64,000 bases of DNA from an uncultured Rhodospirillaceae bacterium. Its GTDB lineage: Bacteria; Pseudomonadota; Alphaproteobacteria; Rhodospirillales; Casp-alpha2. The DNA lies in NCBI GenBank assembly GCA_913030825.1, contig CAJWCU010000019.1:1-64000 (forward strand), read 5' to 3'. Positions 22,596 to 32,561 of this stretch are shown one piece after another. The stretch's first letter is position 1; each line of letters opens with the position of its first letter. The notes beneath the pieces were generated by a model that saw only the letters and a list, made by a program, of their open reading frames with translations, searched no databases and had not been told where the DNA came from. The position numbers and the translations under genes are program-made.

Positions 22596-23408
22596 GTGTC
22601 CGACGCCCCCGACGACCCAGCGATCGAAAACCAGACGGCGGGTACCGCCCAGCCGATCTGGGCGGACGTTCCCCTCGCGGTCGCGTTTCTCACGCGCCTG
22701 CCCGTTCCCGCCCGCCACGATGCGGGGCCGGGGGCGCTGGCCCGTGCCGGTTGGGCTTTTCCCCTGGCGGGTCTGCTGGTCGGCGGGCTGGGGGCGGCGG
22801 TCATCATGGCGACGGCGGGCACGGGCCTGCATCCCATCGCGGCGGCCTTGTTGGCGCTTGCCGTCATGGCCGTGATCACGGGCGCATTGCACGAAGACGG
22901 TCTCGCCGACTTTGCCGACGGTCTCGGCGTGCATGGGCGCGAGCGGCGGTTGGAGGTCATGCGCGATTCCCGGACCGGCGCCTTCGGCGTGCTGGCCTTG
23001 GTCTTCGCGACCGGGTTGAAGGCGACGGCGTTGGCCTCCGTCCCCGGGCCGGGGTCGGCGGCGCTGGCCCTGATTGCGGCAGCGGCCCTGTCCCGCGCGG
23101 TCATGGTCCCGGCCATGGCGATGCTGGCCCCGGCGCGGGCCGATGGTTTATCAAAGGGCGCCGGGCGTCCGCCGATCTGGGCGGCGGGCTTGGCGGTCGC
23201 ACTCGGCTTGGCCGCATTCGGTTTGCTTTGGCCGCTGTTCGGTGGCGGCGCGATTGCCGCGGCGGCGGCGGGATTGGCGGCGGCGCTGTTCATGTGCTGG
23301 GCGATGCATGCGGCGGTCGGTGGCCAGACGGGCGACACGCTCGGCGCGCAGCAGCAGGTGACGGAACTTGTGATCTATTTGACGGTCGCGACCTTAGAGA
23401 TCGCGTAA
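22596..23408 (+). CDS. cobS: Adenosylcobinamide-GDP ribazoletransferase
   Basis: AVAFLTRLPVPARHDAG...AFPLAGLLVGGLGA...LHEDGLADFADGLGVHGRERRLEVMRDSRTGAFGVLALV. Confidence 0.93.
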   Translation: MSDAPDDPAIENQTAGTAQPIWADVPLAVAFLTRLPVPARHDAGPGALARAGWAFPLAGLLVGGLGAAVIMATAGTGLHPIAAALLALAVMAVITGALHEDGLADFADGLGVHGRERRLEVMRDSRTGAFGVLALVFATGLKATALASVPGPGSAALALIAAAALSRAVMVPAMAMLAPARADGLSKGAGRPPIWAAGLAVALGLAAFGLLWPLFGGGAIAAAAAGLAAALFMCWAMHAAVGGQTGDTLGAQQQVTELVIYLTVATLEIA

Positions 23409-23439
23409 CGATAAGAAACCGAACGACGGAGGACATGCG

Positions 23440-24135
23440 GTGACGAAACGAAAAGACATGCCCGGGGTGACCCGATGGTGGTGGGTGCGCCATGCCCCGG
23501 TGCCCAGCGTCGTCGGCACGATCTACGGCGGCAACGACGTCCCCTGCGATGTCTCCGACCGGGAAAGCTTCCGCCACCTGGCGTCGGCCCTGCCCCAGGA
23601 CGCGCTGTGGCTGTCCAGCCATCTCAGCCGCACCCATAAGACCGCCGAGGCGATCCGCCAGGAAGCGGCGGGCCTGGACCCGGCGCCCGCGTTTCCCGAC
23701 CCGGTCGCCGAGGAACATCTAGGCGAACAATCCTTCGGCGATTGGCAGGGCCATACCTGGGACGAGATGGAAACCATGGACCCGGTGGGCTTCGCCAAGT
23801 TCTGGGAGACCCCGGCGCGATCGCGCCCGCCCGGCGGCGAAAGTTTCGCGGATCTGGTCGCCCGCGTCTCGGGCGTCATCGACCGCTATACGGAAAGCCA
23901 CGCCGGGCGCGACATCGTCGCGGTGACCCATGGCGGCACCATCCGCGCCGCCATGGCGCATTCGCTGGGGCTGGAGCCCGAGGGCGCCATGTCCTTCACC
24001 ATCTCGACGCTCTCGGTGACATGCCTGGAGCACGTCGCGGGCGGCTTGCTGCGCGGCAAGGGCGGGGCCTGGCGCGTCGTCCGGGTCAACGCGCCGCCCC
24101 ATGGCGTCGACACCCTGGTCAAAGGGGGCCATTGA
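23440..24135 (+). CDS. Histidine phosphatase family protein (CobC-like)
   Basis: WWVRHAPV...LSSHLSRTHKTAEAI...EEHLGEQSFGDWQGHTWDEM...AVTHGGTIRAAMAHSLGL; sits between cobS and cobU. Confidence 0.85.
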   Translation: MTKRKDMPGVTRWWWVRHAPVPSVVGTIYGGNDVPCDVSDRESFRHLASALPQDALWLSSHLSRTHKTAEAIRQEAAGLDPAPAFPDPVAEEHLGEQSFGDWQGHTWDEMETMDPVGFAKFWETPARSRPPGGESFADLVARVSGVIDRYTESHAGRDIVAVTHGGTIRAAMAHSLGLEPEGAMSFTISTLSVTCLEHVAGGLLRGKGGAWRVVRVNAPPHGVDTLVKGGH

Positions 24136-24668
24136 TGGACGGCGGGCTTCCCCCGATCACCTTGATCCTCGGCGGGCAACGCTCGGGCAAGAGCCGGCTT
24201 GCCGAAACATTGATCGAGGATGCCGCCGGCGGCGGGCTATATCTCGCCACCGCCGAGGCGCGGGACGGCGAAATGACCGACCGCATCGCCGCCCATCGGG
24301 CGCGCCGCGGCCCCGATTGGGAAACGGTCGAGGAGCCCTTGGACATTCTGGAACAGATCGTCGAGCACGCGGCCCCCGACCGCCCGATCCTGGTCGATTG
24401 CCTGACGCTCTGGCTGTCGAACGTCATGGCGGCGGGCCGCGACCCGGGCCGCGCGGTCGAGGACTTGGCGGCCGGGCTCGAGGGCCTCGCCGGGCCGGTG
24501 GTTTTCGTATCGAACGAGGTCGGCCTGGGCGTGATCCCGGCCAACGCCTTGGCCCGCGCCTTCGCCGACGCGGCGGGGATCGCCAATCAACGGCTGGCCC
24601 AGCGGGCCGACCGTGTGCTATTCACGGCGGCCGGGTTGCCCATGGTCTTGAAGGGCCGCCCGCTATAA
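24135..24668 (+). CDS. cobU: Adenosylcobinamide kinase / adenosylcobinamide-phosphate guanylyltransferase
   Basis: MDGGLPPITLILGGQRSGKSRLAETLI...YLATAEARDGEMTDRIAAHRARRGPDWETVEEP...DCLTLWLSNVM...VSNEVGLGVIPANALARAFADAAGIANQRLA. Confidence 0.95.
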   Translation: MDGGLPPITLILGGQRSGKSRLAETLIEDAAGGGLYLATAEARDGEMTDRIAAHRARRGPDWETVEEPLDILEQIVEHAAPDRPILVDCLTLWLSNVMAAGRDPGRAVEDLAAGLEGLAGPVVFVSNEVGLGVIPANALARAFADAAGIANQRLAQRADRVLFTAAGLPMVLKGRPL

Positions 24669-24699
24669 TTCGCCACGCAGTCAAAGGTCCCCCGCATTC

Positions 24700-25722
24700 A
24701 TGAAAATCCCCGCCACCGTCATCACCGGCTTTCTCGGCGCCGGTAAAACGACCCTGATCCGCCATTTGTTGCAGAACGCGGGGGGGCGGCGGATCGCGTT
24801 GGTCATCAACGAATTCGGGGACCTGGGCGTCGACCGCGAGGTCATCAACGGCTGCGCCATCGAAGGCTGCGCCGAAGACGACGTGGTGGAACTGGCCAAC
24901 GGCTGCATCTGCTGCACCGTCGCCGACGATTTCCTGCCGACCATGGAAATGCTGCTCGACCGGCCGGAGCCGCCGGACCATATCGTGATCGAGACTTCGG
25001 GCCTGGCGTTGCCCAAGCCCCTGGTCAAGGCCTTCACCTGGCCGGAGATCCGTGCCCGCGTGACCGTCGACGGCGTGATCGCCGTGGTCGACGCGCCCGC
25101 CGTCGCCGCCGGGACCTTCGCCCATGATCCGAACGCCGTCGCCGAACAACGCGAAGCCGACGACAACCTGGACCATCATTCGCCGCTGGAAGAAGTCTTC
25201 GAAGATCAGCTGCTGGCCGCCGACATGGTGCTGCTGAACAAGGCCGATCTGGTCGATGCCGACGCCATGGCGGGGGTGCGCAAACTGGTGGAAAGTGAGT
25301 TGCCGCGCGCGGTCAAGATCGTCGAAACCCGGCACGGCACGTTGGATGCCTCGGTCCTGCTGGGACTGCAGGCCGGGGCCGAGGACGACCTGGACGCCCG
25401 CCCGTCCCACCACGAAGACCACGACGAACACGATCACGACGATTTCGAAAGCTTCGAAGTGGTGATCGGGGGCTCGGCCGACCCGGACGCCCTGAAATCC
25501 CGGATCGAGGCCGCTGCCCGCGACCACGGCATCCTGCGGGTGAAAGGCTTCGTTCATGTCGAAGGCAAGCCGCGCCGCCACGTGATCCAGGGCGTCGGGG
25601 CCCGCATCGACGGCTATTACGACCGCCCCTGGGCGGACGGCGAAGCCAAGGAAAGCCGTTTGGTGGTTATCGGGCTGCACGGCCTGGACCGCGCCGCCGT
25701 GACCCGCGCGCTGGCGGGCTAA
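24700..25722 (+). CDS. cobW: CobW-type GTPase
   Basis: MKIPATVITGFLGAGKTTLIRHLLQNAGGRRIALVINEFGDLGVDRE...NGCICCTVADDF; His-rich HHEDHDEHDHDDFE segment. Confidence 0.93.
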   Translation: MKIPATVITGFLGAGKTTLIRHLLQNAGGRRIALVINEFGDLGVDREVINGCAIEGCAEDDVVELANGCICCTVADDFLPTMEMLLDRPEPPDHIVIETSGLALPKPLVKAFTWPEIRARVTVDGVIAVVDAPAVAAGTFAHDPNAVAEQREADDNLDHHSPLEEVFEDQLLAADMVLLNKADLVDADAMAGVRKLVESELPRAVKIVETRHGTLDASVLLGLQAGAEDDLDARPSHHEDHDEHDHDDFESFEVVIGGSADPDALKSRIEAAARDHGILRVKGFVHVEGKPRRHVIQGVGARIDGYYDRPWADGEAKESRLVVIGLHGLDRAAVTRALAG

Positions 25723-25808
25723 TCCCCGCCCGTCATTCCGGGGTTCGCCCGGGCCCCTGCCTCTCCTATATATAAGACCGCCATCTCAAGAGACCCGCGG
25801 AGCAACCT

Positions 25809-28800
25809 TTGCACCTTCTTGCCGCCCAACCCGGCACAGTCGACGACGGATCGGAGGCCCTGGACCTGGGGCAGACGCCGGGCGACATCGTCGTGCTCTC
25901 GGCGGCGGATACGGAACTGGCGGCCCTGGCCCAGGCCCAGGCACGGCGCCTGACGGACGATCCCTCTGGACCCTCGCTGCGGCTCGCCAACGTCATGCAC
26001 CTCGCGCACAACATGAGCGTCGATCTTTACGTCGATGCGGTGATCCGCCATGCGCGGCTGGTCGTCGTGCGCCTGTTGGGTGGGCGGGCCTATTGGCCCT
26101 ACGGCGTCGAACAGTTGGCCGAGGCGGCGGCGGCCCGTGGCATCCCGCTCGCCTTCCTGCCGGGCGACGACGCGCCCGATGCCGAACTCGCCGATTGGTC
26201 CAACCTGCCGCGCCCGGCGCAGCATCGTCTTTGGCAGTATCTGGTGCAGGGCGGGCCGACCAACGCCGACCGGTTCCTCGATTATGCGGCGGCGCTGATC
26301 TCGGGCGGCGACGACGACGCGCTCGACCCGGAACCACTGCTCGCCGCAGGGCTTTATTGGCCGGGTGAAGAGGCGACCGATCTCGACGCCCTTCGCACCT
26401 ATTGGACGGCGGGCGCCCCTGTCGCGGCGTTGGTGTTCTACCGCGCGCTGATGCAGGCCGGGAACCTGGACGCCGTCGATGCCCTGGTCGCGTCTTTGGT
26501 GCGGGCCGGGCTCAATCCCCTGCCGGTCTATGTGAAGAGTTTGAAGGACCCGGTCTCGGCGGCGACCTTGGAAGGTTTGTTCGCCGACGCCCCGCCCGCC
26601 GTCGTCCTGAACGCGACGGGTTTCGCCGTCACCGCGCCGGGCACCGACCGCATTGGCGGCGCCCGCGATCCCGGGCCGCTCGACCGCGCGGGCGCGCCGG
26701 TGCTGCAGGCCGTGTTCTCCGGCGGTGCTTTGGCGGGCTGGCGGGACGGCACCCACGGACTCGGCCCCCGCGACATCGCCATGAACGTCGCCCTGCCGGA
26801 AGTCGACGGCCGCGTCTTCACCCGCGCCGTCTCGTTCAAGGGATCGGCCCGGCGGGACGAGGCGACCCAGACCGACATCGTGCGGTACGAGCCCGTCCCA
26901 GACCGCGTCGATTTCGTCGCCGACCTGGCGGCCGGCTGGGCGCGGCTTGCGGGCAAGCAGACGGAAGACCGCCGCGTCGCGCTGGTCCTCGCCAACTATC
27001 CCAATCGCGACGGGCGCATCGGTAACGGCGTCGGCCTGGATACACCGGCGGCGGCGGTCAACCTGTTGGGCGAAATGCAAGATGCGGGATACGCCGTCGA
27101 TGGCGTTCCGGCGGACGGCAACGCGTTGGTTCGCCGATTGCTGGCCGGGCCGACCAACGATCACCGTGCGCTGCATGAGCGGGAATGGGACGAAACGCTC
27201 TCGTTCGCCGACTATCAGATGTTTTTCGCGGACCTGCCAAAGGCCGTGCAGACGGCAGTGCTGGACCGTTGGGGCCCGCCCGAAGGCGATCCCTTTTACC
27301 GGGCGGGCGACGTCGATTGCGGGCGGTTCGCCGTCGCGGCGTTCCGCCTGGGCAAGGTCGCGGTCTGCCTGCAACCGGCGCGCGGCTACAACATCGATCC
27401 GAAATCCAGCTACCATGACCCGGACCTGGTGCCGCCGCATGCCTACCTCGCGTTCCATGCCTGGATGCGCCGCGAGTTCCGCGCGGACGCCGTCATCCAC
27501 ATGGGCAAGCACGGCAATCTGGAATGGCTGCCCGGCAAGTCGCTGGCGCTGTCCGAAGACTGCTTCCCGGAAGCGGCGCTCGGCCCCCTGCCCAACGTCT
27601 ATCCCTTCATTGTCAACGACCCCGGCGAAGGCACGCAGGCCAAGCGGCGCGCCGCCGCCGTCATCGTCGATCACCTGACCCCGCCGCTGACCCGCGCTGA
27701 AAGCTACGGACCCCTGAAAGACCTGGAAGCCCTGGTCGACGAATATTACGAAGCGGCCGGCGTCGACCGGCGGCGGCTGAAGGTGCTGGAAGGCGAGATA
27801 CTTTCCCTCTGCCGGGCGACCGGGATCGACGCCGACTGCGGCATCACCGATGACGACGGGACCGAAGACGCCCTGGCGCGGCTCGACAATTATTTGTGCG
27901 AGCTGAAAGAACTTCAGATCAGGGACGGCCTGCACATCCTCGGCACCGCGCCGGAAGGACAGGAGTTGACCGACCTTCTGGTCGCCCTGGCCCGCGTGCC
28001 GCGCGGCGGCAAGGCCGAGGATGCCTCGCTCCTCCGCGCTCTCGCGTCTGACCTGGACCTGACCGGCGCGGGCGAGGACGCTTTCGACCCGTTGGCCTGC
28101 GACATGGCGACCCCTTGGTCCGGCCCGCGCCCGGACGTGCTGGCGACCCTGTCCGATGCCCCCTGGCGTACGGCGGGCGACACGGTCGAACGTCTGGAAT
28201 TGCTCGCTGGCCAACTCGTCGCGGACGAGGCGGCGGCCCCGGACGCCTGGGCGGCCAGCGCGCCGGTCCTGGCCTTTGTTGAGAATGCCCTGCGTCCCGC
28301 CGTCCGGGCTTCCGGCCAGGCCGAGACCAAGGGCGTGCTGACCGCGCTCGACGGCCGCTTCGTCGCTCCCGGGCCTTCCGGCGCGCCGACGCGCGGGCGG
28401 CCCGACGTGCTGCCGACCGGGCGCAATTTCTATTCCGTCGATACCCGCACGGTGCCGACGCCCGCCGCCTGGCAACTGGGGTGGAAGGCCGCGTCGTTGT
28501 TGGTCGAACGCCACGCCCAGGATCATGGCGATTGGCCGAAATCCATCGCCGTTTCGGCCTGGGGCACGTCGAACATGCGGACAGGCGGCGACGACATCGC
28601 CCAGGCGCTGGCGCTGTTGGGGGTGAAGCCGCAATGGGATGGCCCGTCGCGCCGCGTCACCGGGTTCGAGGTTCTGCCCGTATCGGTCCTGGGCCGCCCG
28701 CGCGTCGATGTGACGCTGCGCATTTCCGGTTTCTTCCGTGATGCCTTTCCGGGGCTGATCGATCTGTTCGATAGCGCCGTCCGCGCCGTCGCGGCATTGG

Positions 28801-29591
28801 ACGAAGGCGAAGACGACAATCCGTTGGCCGCCCGCGTCAAGGCGGACGTGGCGCAAATGGGCGGCGACGACGCGATGCGGATGGCGACGCATCGGGTCTT
28901 CGGCTCCATGCCGGGGGCTTACGGTGCGGGTCTGCAGGCGTTGATCGACGAAAAAGGCTGGGAGACGGAAGACGACCTTGCCAAGGCTTACGTCGCCTGG
29001 GGCGGCTATGCTTATGGGGCGGGGGCCGAGGGCAAACCGGCGCACGGCCTGTTCGAACGGCGGTTGAAATCCGCCGACGCGGTCCTGCAGAACCAGGACA
29101 ACCGTGAACATGATCTGTTGGACTCCGACGACTACTATCAGTTCCAGGGTGGCCTGACCGCCGCCGTGCGGTCCCTGAAAGGCGAACAGCCCGCCGTCTA
29201 TTTCGGCGATACCTCGCGCCCGGAAACGCCCCGAATCCGGACGCTGGAGGAAGAGATCGGCCGCGTGGTTCGTGCAAGGGCGGCCAATCCGAAATGGATC
29301 AAGGGCGTCATGCGCCACGGTTACAAGGGGGCCTTCGAAATGGCGGCGACGGTCGATTACCTGTTCGCCTTCGCCGCCACGGCGCGCTGTGTCGCCGGCC
29401 ATCATTTCGACATGCTGTTCCAGGCTTATTTGGAAGACGACGACGTGCAGGCGTTCCTGGCGGACAACAACCCTGACGCCATGCGAGACATGGCGGCGCG
29501 GTTCCTGGAGGCCCAGGATCGGGGGCTCTGGCAGACGCGTTTGAATTCCACGCGGCCCCTATTGGAGCGTCTTGCCACCGGGGCGCGATGA
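25809..29591 (+). CDS. cobN: Cobaltochelatase subunit CobN
   Basis: 1260 aa; HMGKHGNLEWLPGKSLALSEDCFPEAALGPLPNVYPFIVNDPGEGTQAKRRAAAVIVDHLTPPLTRAE; TTG start. Confidence 0.96.
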   Translation: MHLLAAQPGTVDDGSEALDLGQTPGDIVVLSAADTELAALAQAQARRLTDDPSGPSLRLANVMHLAHNMSVDLYVDAVIRHARLVVVRLLGGRAYWPYGVEQLAEAAAARGIPLAFLPGDDAPDAELADWSNLPRPAQHRLWQYLVQGGPTNADRFLDYAAALISGGDDDALDPEPLLAAGLYWPGEEATDLDALRTYWTAGAPVAALVFYRALMQAGNLDAVDALVASLVRAGLNPLPVYVKSLKDPVSAATLEGLFADAPPAVVLNATGFAVTAPGTDRIGGARDPGPLDRAGAPVLQAVFSGGALAGWRDGTHGLGPRDIAMNVALPEVDGRVFTRAVSFKGSARRDEATQTDIVRYEPVPDRVDFVADLAAGWARLAGKQTEDRRVALVLANYPNRDGRIGNGVGLDTPAAAVNLLGEMQDAGYAVDGVPADGNALVRRLLAGPTNDHRALHEREWDETLSFADYQMFFADLPKAVQTAVLDRWGPPEGDPFYRAGDVDCGRFAVAAFRLGKVAVCLQPARGYNIDPKSSYHDPDLVPPHAYLAFHAWMRREFRADAVIHMGKHGNLEWLPGKSLALSEDCFPEAALGPLPNVYPFIVNDPGEGTQAKRRAAAVIVDHLTPPLTRAESYGPLKDLEALVDEYYEAAGVDRRRLKVLEGEILSLCRATGIDADCGITDDDGTEDALARLDNYLCELKELQIRDGLHILGTAPEGQELTDLLVALARVPRGGKAEDASLLRALASDLDLTGAGEDAFDPLACDMATPWSGPRPDVLATLSDAPWRTAGDTVERLELLAGQLVADEAAAPDAWAASAPVLAFVENALRPAVRASGQAETKGVLTALDGRFVAPGPSGAPTRGRPDVLPTGRNFYSVDTRTVPTPAAWQLGWKAASLLVERHAQDHGDWPKSIAVSAWGTSNMRTGGDDIAQALALLGVKPQWDGPSRRVTGFEVLPVSVLGRPRVDVTLRISGFFRDAFPGLIDLFDSAVRAVAALDEGEDDNPLAARVKADVAQMGGDDAMRMATHRVFGSMPGAYGAGLQALIDEKGWETEDDLAKAYVAWGGYAYGAGAEGKPAHGLFERRLKSADAVLQNQDNREHDLLDSDDYYQFQGGLTAAVRSLKGEQPAVYFGDTSRPETPRIRTLEEEIGRVVRARAANPKWIKGVMRHGYKGAFEMAATVDYLFAFAATARCVAGHHFDMLFQAYLEDDDVQAFLADNNPDAMRDMAARFLEAQDRGLWQTRLNSTRPLLERLATGAR

Positions 29592-29673
29592 GGCGACGGG
29601 CGACGCCGGAGTTGACGGCGAGGCCCGGAAGCCGGGATAAGTGAAGACTGGCCCAAAGGAGGGGGATGCCCCC

Positions 29674-30306
29674 ATGACCGTGAAAACCAAGGACACCATG
29701 ACCGAGGCGGAGCTCGACGCCCGTCATGCGGAGAAAATGCGCAAGAAGAAGGCGGCGCGGGACAAGATCCTGGCCACCAAGACCGAAGAGCGCGGCCTGC
29801 TGATCGTCCATACGGGCAAGGGCAAGGGCAAATCCACCGCCGCCATGGGCATGGCCATGCGCGCCGTCGGCCACGGCATGCGCATCGCCATCGTGCAGTT
29901 CGTCAAGGGCGTCTGGGATACGGGCGAGCGTGACGTGCTGGCCAAATTCCCCGATCAGGTCACCATCCGGGCCATGGGCGAAGGCTTTTCCTGGGAAACC
30001 CAGGATCGCCAACGCGATCTGGCCGCCGCGCGCCAGGCCTGGGACGCGGCCAAGGAGCTGATGGCCGACCCGAGCTACAAGATGATCATCCTGGACGAAT
30101 TGAACATCGTCCTGCGCTACGACAACCTGCCGCTGGACGAAGTCGTCGAAACCCTGCGCAACAAGCCCCGCGACCTGCACGTCGTGGTCACCGGGCGTAA
30201 CGCCAAGGATGAATTGATCGACGCCGCCGACCTGGTCACCGAAATGACCATGGTCAAACATCCCTTCCGCGCGGGCGTGAAGGCCCAGGCGGGCATCGAG
30301 TTCTGA
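29674..30306 (+). CDS. cobO: Cob(I)yrinic acid a,c-diamide adenosyltransferase
   Basis: GLLIVHTGKGKGKSTAAMGMAMRAVGHGMRIAIVQFVKG...ILDELNIVLRYDNLP. Confidence 0.95.
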   Translation: MTVKTKDTMTEAELDARHAEKMRKKKAARDKILATKTEERGLLIVHTGKGKGKSTAAMGMAMRAVGHGMRIAIVQFVKGVWDTGERDVLAKFPDQVTIRAMGEGFSWETQDRQRDLAAARQAWDAAKELMADPSYKMIILDELNIVLRYDNLPLDEVVETLRNKPRDLHVVVTGRNAKDELIDAADLVTEMTMVKHPFRAGVKAQAGIEF

Positions 30307-30326
30307 TCGGCACCGGAGGACGAAAG

Positions 30327-31019
30327 ATGGCGACGCGCATGAAAGGGTTTCTGGTTCTTGTCTTCGCCGTCACGGCCTTGGCCGGTTGCGCCCGTTTGGA
30401 ATCCGAACCACCGGTCGCCGCCCGTCACGTGGTCAACGCCGCGACGGCGACGGTCGAACGGTTCACCACCGTCCCGCAATTGGCTGAATCCGCGAAACAC
30501 ATCCCGACGGCGCGTGCCGTCGTCGTCTTCCCCGATCTGGTCAAGGCCGGGTTCATCGCCGGCGGCGAAGGCGGCAACGGCGTGCTGGTGGCCCGTGCGG
30601 ACGACGGGTCCTGGTCGGCGCCGGTGTTCCTGTCCCTGGGCGTCGCCAGCTTCGGCATCCAGGCGGGCATCCAGCAGACCGAGGTCATCCTGACCATCCG
30701 CTCCGAGGAAGCCTTGCAGGCCGTGTTGAAGAACCAGGGATCGATCGGCGCCGATTCCGGCATCACCGTGGCCGTCTACGGCGCCGGGATCGAAGGCGCG
30801 ACGACGACCAACATCGGCGCCGATATCCTGGCCTTCGCCAATTCGAAATCGGGGCTTTACGCCGGGGCGTCGTTCGAAGGGGCCGTGTTCATCCGGCGCC
30901 GCGATTTGAACGAAGCCTTCTATGGCGCCGGTGCCACGCCCGACGCGATTCTGGCCGGCAATTTTTCCAACCCCGCCGCCCAGCCGTTGATCCAGGCCCT
31001 TGCCGCCGCCAAACGATAA
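30327..31019 (+). CDS. SYLF/Ysc84-domain lipoprotein
   Basis: Lipobox-like TALAGC; KAGFIAGGEGGNGVLVARADDGSWSAPVFLSLGVASFGIQAGIQQTEVILTIRSEEALQAVL...GLYAGASFEGA. Confidence 0.85.
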   Translation: MATRMKGFLVLVFAVTALAGCARLESEPPVAARHVVNAATATVERFTTVPQLAESAKHIPTARAVVVFPDLVKAGFIAGGEGGNGVLVARADDGSWSAPVFLSLGVASFGIQAGIQQTEVILTIRSEEALQAVLKNQGSIGADSGITVAVYGAGIEGATTTNIGADILAFANSKSGLYAGASFEGAVFIRRRDLNEAFYGAGATPDAILAGNFSNPAAQPLIQALAAAKR

Positions 31020-32505
31020 TCCCGTGCCGAACGGCGGCGGGCCCGCCAAGGCCCTGATGTTCCAGGGTACGGGTTCGGACGTCGGCAAATCGCTGGTGGT
31101 CGCCGGGCTTTGCCGCCTGTTCGCGAACCGGGGCGAAACGGTCCGTCCCTTCAAGCCGCAGAACATGTCCAACAACGCGGCCGTCACCGATGACGGCGGC
31201 GAGATCGGGCGCGCCCAGGCGCTACAGGCCCTGGCCGCGCGCCAGCCGCTGACCGTCCACATGAACCCGGTCCTGTTGAAACCGCAGACCGACATCGGAT
31301 CCCAGGTCGTGGTCCAGGGCAAGGTGCGTGGCAACGTCAAGGCGCGGGATTATCACACGATGAAACCGGAATTGCTGGCCGCCGTGCGCGATAGCTTCGC
31401 GCAGGTCCGGGACGGCGCCGATCTGGTTCTGGTCGAAGGGGCCGGCAGTCCGGCCGAGGTTAACCTGCGGGCCGGCGATATTGCCAACATGGGTTTCGCG
31501 CTGGACGCCCAAGTGCCCGTGGTGCTGGTCGCCGACATCGGGCGGGGCGGGGTGATCGCGTCGCTGGTCGGCACCTGGGATTTGTTGCCGGACGACGAAC
31601 GGGCGCTGATCCGGGGCTACGTCATCAACAAATTCCGGGGCGATGTATCGCTGTTCGACAACGCAATTTCGATCATCAAGGACCGCACGGGCATGGATTG
31701 CCTGGGCGTGGTGCCGCACTTCCCCGACGCCCGCCTGCTGCCGGCGGAGGACGCGGTGGCGCTGGACGACCGTTCGGCCGGTGCGCCGCGAAAAGACGCG
31801 ATCCGCATCGCCGTGCCGCGTTTGCCGCGCATCGCCAACTTCGACGATCTCGATCCGCTGGGTGGCGAGGACGGGGTCACGGTTTCGATCATCGAGGCGG
31901 GCACGGCGATCCCCGGCGACGCCGACGTGATCCTGCTGCCCGGATCGAAAGCGACCTTGGGTGACCTGGCGGCCCTCCGGGCGGAAGGATGGGATATCGA
32001 CGTCCTGGCCCATCACCGGCGGGGCGGCCTGATCGTCGGGCTTTGCGGCGGTTATCAGATGTTGGGTCGCACGCTGGCCGATCCGGGCGGTATCGAAGGC
32101 CCGCCAGCCATCGTCGAAGGGCTCGGTCTGCTTGCCGTCGATACGGTGATCGGCCAGGCCAAGACCCTGCGCCCTGCCGCCGGAACGGACACGGTCCATG
32201 GCGAGGCGATCGCGGGCTATGAAATGCACATGGGCGAGACGACGGGTGATGGGCTCGCACGGCCCTGGCTGACCCTGGCGTCGGGGACCGACGGCGCCTT
32301 GTCCGAAGACGGCCGCGTCATGGGTGCTTACGTCCACGGCCTGTTCGCGGCCGACGGGTTCCGCCGCGCGTTCCTGTCGGCGATCCGGCAAGGCGACTAT
32401 GCAATGGCGTCGTACGATGCCCGGGTCGAGACGACCCTGGACCGGCTGGCCCGGCATCTTGAGGCGCATCTCGAAATGGCGGCGCTGGACGCGGCGTTTT
32501 CCTAG
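31000..32505 (+). CDS. cobQ: Cobyric acid synthase
   Basis: ALMFQGTGSDVGKSLVVAGLCRLFANRGETVRPFKPQNMSNNAAV...EGAGSPAEVNLR...ILLPGSKATLGDL...GLCGGYQMLG. TTG start at 31000; GTG at 31024 is an alternative. Confidence 0.95.
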   Translation: MPPPNDNPVPNGGGPAKALMFQGTGSDVGKSLVVAGLCRLFANRGETVRPFKPQNMSNNAAVTDDGGEIGRAQALQALAARQPLTVHMNPVLLKPQTDIGSQVVVQGKVRGNVKARDYHTMKPELLAAVRDSFAQVRDGADLVLVEGAGSPAEVNLRAGDIANMGFALDAQVPVVLVADIGRGGVIASLVGTWDLLPDDERALIRGYVINKFRGDVSLFDNAISIIKDRTGMDCLGVVPHFPDARLLPAEDAVALDDRSAGAPRKDAIRIAVPRLPRIANFDDLDPLGGEDGVTVSIIEAGTAIPGDADVILLPGSKATLGDLAALRAEGWDIDVLAHHRRGGLIVGLCGGYQMLGRTLADPGGIEGPPAIVEGLGLLAVDTVIGQAKTLRPAAGTDTVHGEAIAGYEMHMGETTGDGLARPWLTLASGTDGALSEDGRVMGAYVHGLFAADGFRRAFLSAIRQGDYAMASYDARVETTLDRLARHLEAHLEMAALDAAFS

Positions 32506-32561
32506 CCGTCGTTTTCCTAGCCGTCGTTTTCCTAGCCGTCGTTTTCCTAGTCGTCGTTTTC
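32496..32561. repeat. 15-bp tandem repeat (about 4.4 copies) at the convergent cobQ / DUF1232 junction
   Basis: Unit GTTTTCCTAGCCGTC at 32496, 32511, 32526, 32541 (the last reads CTAGTCGTC), plus partial GTTTTC; both stop codons lie inside the array. Confidence 0.95.

Noticed and set aside
25719-29405. 1228 aa minus-strand ORF opposite cobN
   Set aside because: Antisense shadow of CobN; His/Gly/Arg-rich composition typical of GC-rich antisense frames and no family motifs.
32496-32561. CRISPR-like or VNTR coding array
   Set aside because: No spacers, and every copy contains stop codons in the frames of both flanking genes, so it is not a coding repeat.
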